Shown here: positions 60,543 to 64,000 of the stretch, piece after piece
How the letters are laid out: every line of letters begins with the position of its first letter
Numbering within the stretch: the first letter of the stretch is position 1
Notes under the pieces: generated by a model
The model's database searches: none
Seen by the model: the letters and a program-made list of their open reading frames with translations, nothing else
Told to the model about the DNA's origin: nothing
Program-made: the position numbers and the translations under genes
Assembly: GCA_029262455.1 (NCBI GenBank)
Contig: JAJCZJ010000090.1
Coordinates: 62,001-126,000 of the forward strand
Reading direction: 5' to 3'
Length of the DNA: 64,000 nt
Source: Deltaproteobacteria bacterium
GTDB lineage: Bacteria > Desulfobacterota > Binatia > HRBIN30 > CADEER01

Positions 60543-61913
60543 ATGAGTGGACTCCGCGGCGTCGTTGCGGCGAATTTGACAGGGTTGCTGACCAGCACCT
60601 GGCTGCGGGATCGACGGCGGTCTGTCGCTGCCTTGCGGCGCCGTCTGCGCGGTGGACGGATGCAGGTCCACTACTTCCACCAGGTGGATGACCCCTACAG
60701 CCAGTTGGTGGCGCAAGTACTTCCGGATCTCGCGTCGACGTACGATGTCGATATCGTCCCGCATCTCGTCGGACCGCCGCCGGACGAGGCAGCGCCGGAA
60801 CGGAGCAAGCTCGAGGCCTTCGGCCGCAAAGACGCTGCCCAGGTGGCTCCCGCCTACGGACTCTCACTACCTGATCGCCAGCGACCTCTGTCTTCCGAAC
60901 TGGTGGCTCTCGCTACGCGGGTTCTGGCCGGCGCGAGCGCCGAGCAATTCTTGAGCATTGCCGCGACGGTTGGAGGAGCGCTGTGGACCGATGATCAAAC
61001 CACTCTGTCGAGGTTGGTTGAGGAGAATTCGGCGTCCGAGCTCGACGCCGCTGCGGCGGTAGCCGAGGGGACCAGTCTGCGGGCAAAGCTGGGTCACTAT
61101 CTCGGGGCGATGTTCTACTGCGCCCCCGAGTGGTACTGGGGCATCGATCGGCTGAGCCATCTCGAAGAGCGTTTGGTGCAATCGGGTCTCCGCGTTGCCG
61201 GAAGGAAGCCCGTCGTCAGCCGTCGCGGGTTGGCTCCGTTGCCGGATGCGACACCGGAGCGCCGACTCCAGCTCGAGTTCTATCCGTCGTTGCGCAGTCC
61301 CTATTCGGCGATTTCGATCGGTCGGGTCCTCGACCTCGAGAAGCGCTATCCAGTCGACGTCGTTCTACGGCCGGTGCTGCCGATGGTTATGCGCGGGCTT
61401 CCGGTTCCGCTGGCCAAGCGGATCTACATCGTGCTCGATACAAAACGGGAGGCCGATCGGGCCGGGGTCGACTTTGGACGGGTTTGCGATCCAGTTGGCG
61501 AGCCGGTCGAGCGCGGCTTTTCGCTTTACAACTTTGCGAAATCTCAAGGCCGGGTCGGGCCCTATCTGCAGGCCTTTGCTGAAGGTGTATTCGCGCACGG
61601 CATCGATGCCGGAACAGACCAGGGATTGCAGCGCATCGTCGAGATGGCGGGGCTGTCCTGGGCTGATGCGCAACAGCATCGCAGTGACGAGTCGTGGCGC
61701 GAAGAATTAGAGGCGAATCGGAAGTGCCTTTTCGACCACGGGCTGTGGGGTGTTCCCAGCTTTCGATTGATTGGCGCTGCCGGTGACGCCGGAGCAGGCG
61801 CCAGCCCATCGGATTCTCGTGCATCCGACTTCTCTACATCCGACTTCTCTACTTGGGGCCAAGACCGTATCTGGCTGGTGGAAGAAGAGATCCGCCGCCG
61901 CCTGACGGAGTAG
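60543..61913 (+). CDS. tandem DsbA-like / HCCA-isomerase-fold protein
   Basis: A 456-residue protein with two copies of a DsbA-like thioredoxin/2-hydroxychromene-2-carboxylate isomerase fold. The second copy is clear: EFYPSLRSPYSAISIGRV, PVLPMVMRGL, GLWGVPSFRLIG. The first has YFHQVDDPYSQLVAQVL. Neither shows the C-x2-C of a redox DsbA, so it fits the isomerase branch better than disulfide chemistry. A perfect 15-bp tandem duplication (CATCCGACTTCTCTA) near the end at 61822-61851 adds a repeated SDFST. The ATG at 60543 gives the best N-terminus. Confidence 0.78.
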   Translation: MSGLRGVVAANLTGLLTSTWLRDRRRSVAALRRRLRGGRMQVHYFHQVDDPYSQLVAQVLPDLASTYDVDIVPHLVGPPPDEAAPERSKLEAFGRKDAAQVAPAYGLSLPDRQRPLSSELVALATRVLAGASAEQFLSIAATVGGALWTDDQTTLSRLVEENSASELDAAAAVAEGTSLRAKLGHYLGAMFYCAPEWYWGIDRLSHLEERLVQSGLRVAGRKPVVSRRGLAPLPDATPERRLQLEFYPSLRSPYSAISIGRVLDLEKRYPVDVVLRPVLPMVMRGLPVPLAKRIYIVLDTKREADRAGVDFGRVCDPVGEPVERGFSLYNFAKSQGRVGPYLQAFAEGVFAHGIDAGTDQGLQRIVEMAGLSWADAQQHRSDESWREELEANRKCLFDHGLWGVPSFRLIGAAGDAGAGASPSDSRASDFSTSDFSTWGQDRIWLVEEEIRRRLTE

Positions 61914-61919
61914 CCGCAC

Positions 61920-62993
61920 TCAGAGCAAATTCTTCACGGTGATTTCGTCGGAGGTGGCTGGCATTTGAATGATGATGCCGTCGCGGCCAATGGTGACCGG
62001 CCCGTCGTAGATTTCGTCGACTCCTTCGACGAATATTTCTTCCAAAACCGACAACGGGAGGGGCGGGACGATGTGGTAGAAGAGTAGGTGGCTTACCTTT
62101 GCATCGCGTGCGATTTCCGCGACCTCGACCGGCGAGGTGTGATAGTTGAGGATATCGATGGTGATCTTTTCCACGTTGGCGACTCCAGCACTACGTGCTG
62201 CTTCGGTCATGACGCCTACCAGTTGCGGGGCGAGTGCTTCGTGGACCAGGAGGTCGACGCCGTCGCTGAATCTCTGGAGATTCGGCGACTTCTTGGTATC
62301 GCCACTGATCACGACAGATCGTCCCTTGTAGTCGAAGCGATATCCGACTGCCGGTGCGATCGGTTTGTGATCGACCCGGAAGACCGAGACCTTGAGATCG
62401 CCATCGGTAAAGATCACAGGTGCCGAACCGTCGGCAGGCTCGTCGAATGGCTTGGCGGTACCGCCGGCACCGCCCGGCGAAACAGTGTCTTCGCCGTGAT
62501 GCTCGACCCGGTAGACGAAGTCCTGGGCGTAGGCCTCGTTGAAGCCATTGACGACTCGCTCGACCCCGCGAGCACCGTATACTTGTAGCGGTTCTTTGCG
62601 ACCGCCGCCGGCCCAACGCTGCAGCATGAGCTCGCCGAGTCCGTCGATGTGATCGGAGTGGAAGTGAGTCAGAAACAAGGCTTCGACGCGCCCTTGCGGG
62701 AACCCCGAGAGAGCCAGGATCCGTGAGGAACCGGAGCCGGCATCGACGATGTAGAGTTTGCCGCCGGCAACGACAGCCACGCAGGGGCCCGATCGGCTCA
62801 AGTCGGGCAGGGGTGAGCCCGCACCGCAAAGCGCGACGTGCAGGCCGTCGGGTAGCTGGTCGATCGGGGGTGACTGCAGGTTTTGCGTGACGATGCGCTC
62901 CATCATCGTCACCGCAATGGTCTTGCGAAACGCATAGGAAAAGACGCCGACCGACAGGGCGACAATGAAAATTCCGATTGCGATCTTCTTCAT
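61920..62993 (-). CDS. membrane-anchored metallo-beta-lactamase-fold hydrolase (RNase Z/AHL-lactonase like)
   Basis: A 357-residue protein with an N-terminal anchor (IGIFIVALSVGVFSYAF) and a metallo-beta-lactamase domain. The zinc motif is His110-x-His112-x-Asp114-His115 (THFHSDHIDG), with GDTKKSPN, HEALAP and the late His region YHIVPPL. Relatives include RNase Z, arylsulfatases and lactonases; location outside the cytoplasm argues against tRNA processing. ATG 62993 follows GGGAG. Confidence 0.88.
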   Translation of the reverse strand: MKKIAIGIFIVALSVGVFSYAFRKTIAVTMMERIVTQNLQSPPIDQLPDGLHVALCGAGSPLPDLSRSGPCVAVVAGGKLYIVDAGSGSSRILALSGFPQGRVEALFLTHFHSDHIDGLGELMLQRWAGGGRKEPLQVYGARGVERVVNGFNEAYAQDFVYRVEHHGEDTVSPGGAGGTAKPFDEPADGSAPVIFTDGDLKVSVFRVDHKPIAPAVGYRFDYKGRSVVISGDTKKSPNLQRFSDGVDLLVHEALAPQLVGVMTEAARSAGVANVEKITIDILNYHTSPVEVAEIARDAKVSHLLFYHIVPPLPLSVLEEIFVEGVDEIYDGPVTIGRDGIIIQMPATSDEITVKNLL

Positions 62994-63081
62994 GTGGTCT
63001 CCCAGCAGCTATCTCGATCATTTGTCATAGAGAGTGACAGTTGGTACAGGAAAGGAACACTATGGCGCAAGGAGTGTGAGC

Positions 63082-63474
63082 ATGGAAATCGCGGTATTGC
63101 CCCAAGGTGAGCAAATCTCGGAGCTACTGCAGTCGAAGGAGCCGGGTCCGGTCGTGATGCTGAACCTGCTGCGCTTCAAGGAGCTGGCCGAAGACGGCTC
63201 GGGGACAGGCCGGGAGGCGTACGGTCGCTACGCGGCAGAGATGCGCAAGATCGTCGAGGCGGCCGGCGGGCGCTTTGTTTGGAGTGGGCGGGTGGATTCC
63301 CAGGTCATTGGTTCGAGCGATGTTGTATTCGAGGTTGCCGCTCTCGTCGAATACCCGTCGCGCGAGGCCTTTGTGAAGATCGCGATGAGCCCAGAAGTTG
63401 AGGCAATCGGCGTCGACCGGACGGCGGGGCTCGAAGGGCAGTGGCTCATCGCTTGCACCGAAGGCACTCTGTGA
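63082..63474 (+). CDS. DUF1330 family protein
   Basis: A 130-residue protein of the dimeric alpha+beta barrel type (pattern GPVVMLNLLRFKELA, AYGRYAAEMRKIVEAAGG, EYPSREAFVKIAMSPEVEAI). Function is not established for this family. ATG 63082 follows AAGGAGTG. It is followed by a GST gene 36 bp downstream, probably cotranscribed. Confidence 0.9.
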   Translation: MEIAVLPQGEQISELLQSKEPGPVVMLNLLRFKELAEDGSGTGREAYGRYAAEMRKIVEAAGGRFVWSGRVDSQVIGSSDVVFEVAALVEYPSREAFVKIAMSPEVEAIGVDRTAGLEGQWLIACTEGTL

Positions 63475-63510
63475 GCGAAGTTGGCGCCTTGCCGACCCTG
63501 AGGTGTGAGA

Positions 63511-64000
63511 ATGATTGACCTGTATACCGCTCCAACGCCGAATGGTTGGAAGGCATCCTGTACTCTGGAGGAACTCGAAATTCCGTACGAAGTGCATGTA
63601 GTCGATCTCGGTAAGGGCATTCAGAAGGAGCCTTGGTTTCTCGCGATTTCACCGAACGCTCGCATCCCGGCGATTGTCGATCGCGATGCCGGCGACTTTG
63701 CGGTGTTCGAGTCGGGTGCGTTGATGATCTACCTGGCGGAGAAGACCGGAAAGCTGTTGCCGACGGACGCGAAGGGGCGTTCGCGCGTCATCCAGTGGCT
63801 GATGTTTCAGATCGGCGGGGTCGGTCCGATGATGGGCCAGGCCAACGTGTTCTACCGCTACTTCCCCGAGAAGCTGCAGCCCGCGATCGACCGGTACCAA
63901 AACGAGTGTCGGCGATTGTTCGAGGTGCTCGACGCACACCTGGCGGACAACGAGTGGCTCGCGGGCGATTTCTCGATCGCCGATATTGCGAACTGGTGCT
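63511..64000 (+). CDS. glutathione S-transferase, YfcG/YghU-like (partial)
   Basis: The first 163 residues of a GST that runs off the right edge. The N-terminal thioredoxin-like domain has [14 protein letters not shown], typical of the Nu-class (YghU/YfcG) that reduces disulfides with glutathione, and [11 protein letters not shown] and [15 protein letters not shown] for glutathione binding. The C-terminal helical domain begins at about residue 95 and is cut after [12 protein letters not shown] 63511. Confidence 0.9.
   Translation, partial: MIDLYTAPTPNGWKASCTLEELEIPYEVHVVDLGKGIQKEPWFLAISPNARIPAIVDRDAGDFAVFESGALMIYLAEKTGKLLPTDAKGRSRVIQWLMFQIGGVGPMMGQANVFYRYFPEKLQPAIDRYQNECRRLFEVLDAHLADNEWLAGDFSIADIANWC

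Noticed and set aside
1-64000. tRNA, rRNA, prophage or insertion-sequence genes
   Set aside because: None of the gaps looked like a tRNA and no transposase, integrase or phage structural protein was recognised.

Overview
The window is a GC-rich (roughly 60% by eye) bacterial chromosome segment from a Gram-negative, probably deltaproteobacterial-like lineage (Binatota, Desulfobacterota or Myxococcota type; this is inference). The reasons are a TonB-dependent receptor, many lipoproteins and exported proteins, a TRAP transporter, large Cys-rich and Ca-loop-rich exported proteins, an HzsA-related/dockerin protein, and an abundance of acyl-CoA, crotonase, thiolase/DUF35, SDR, amidohydrolase and GST genes. 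I see no rRNA, tRNA, insertion sequence, prophage or CRISPR array. GTG and TTG starts are frequent.

Layout. 1-4.5 kb (minus): a TRAP transporter operon (dctP-dctQ-dctM) whose binding protein carries a large in-frame internal deletion, then an acyl-CoA dehydrogenase, a proline-rich exported protein and a transglutaminase-like exported protein. 4.8-10.5 kb (plus): an SPFH-type lipoprotein, a coniferyl-aldehyde-type dehydrogenase, an exported DUF3604 protein and a GDPD lipoprotein. 10.5-20.4 kb: nitronate monooxygenase and arylsulfotransferase-like genes (minus), divergent to an HzsA-related protein with one c-heme motif and a dockerin; then a membrane spermidine-synthase-like protein and a GT-C glycosyltransferase. 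20.5-27.3 kb: a 1703-residue exported repeat protein that overlaps the start of an Ltp2-like thiolase/aldolase, followed by its DUF35 partner.

27-40.5 kb: a hydroxyisobutyrate-dehydrogenase-like gene, a D-aminoacylase-like amidohydrolase, an SGNH hydrolase, a zinc alcohol dehydrogenase, galM, a GST, a crotonase, a limonene-epoxide-hydrolase-type enzyme, an APH-like kinase, a class C beta-lactamase-like hydrolase, an amidohydrolase and a VapBC toxin-antitoxin pair. 40.5-47.3 kb: a TonB receptor divergent from a Baeyer-Villiger monooxygenase; the latter is followed by six tandem 53-bp units, each a tiny ORF chained by ATGA overlaps into a crotonase start, then a SRPBCC protein and another crotonase.

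47.4-51.5 kb: radical SAM, GT2, DegT aminotransferase and SDR. 51.5-64 kb: GH3 glycosidase, a small exported protein with a candidate operator and terminator, pectinacetylesterase-like lipoprotein, sulfatase, SDR, SRPBCC, tandem DsbA-like isomerase, RNase Z-like metallohydrolase, DUF1330 and a GST cut by the window end. Taken together the catabolic genes look like a soil-type repertoire for isoprenoid, steroid or aromatic compounds and their CoA esters, mixed with exported hydrolases. The most unusual feature is the ATGA-linked mini-ORF repeat array at 44643-44960.
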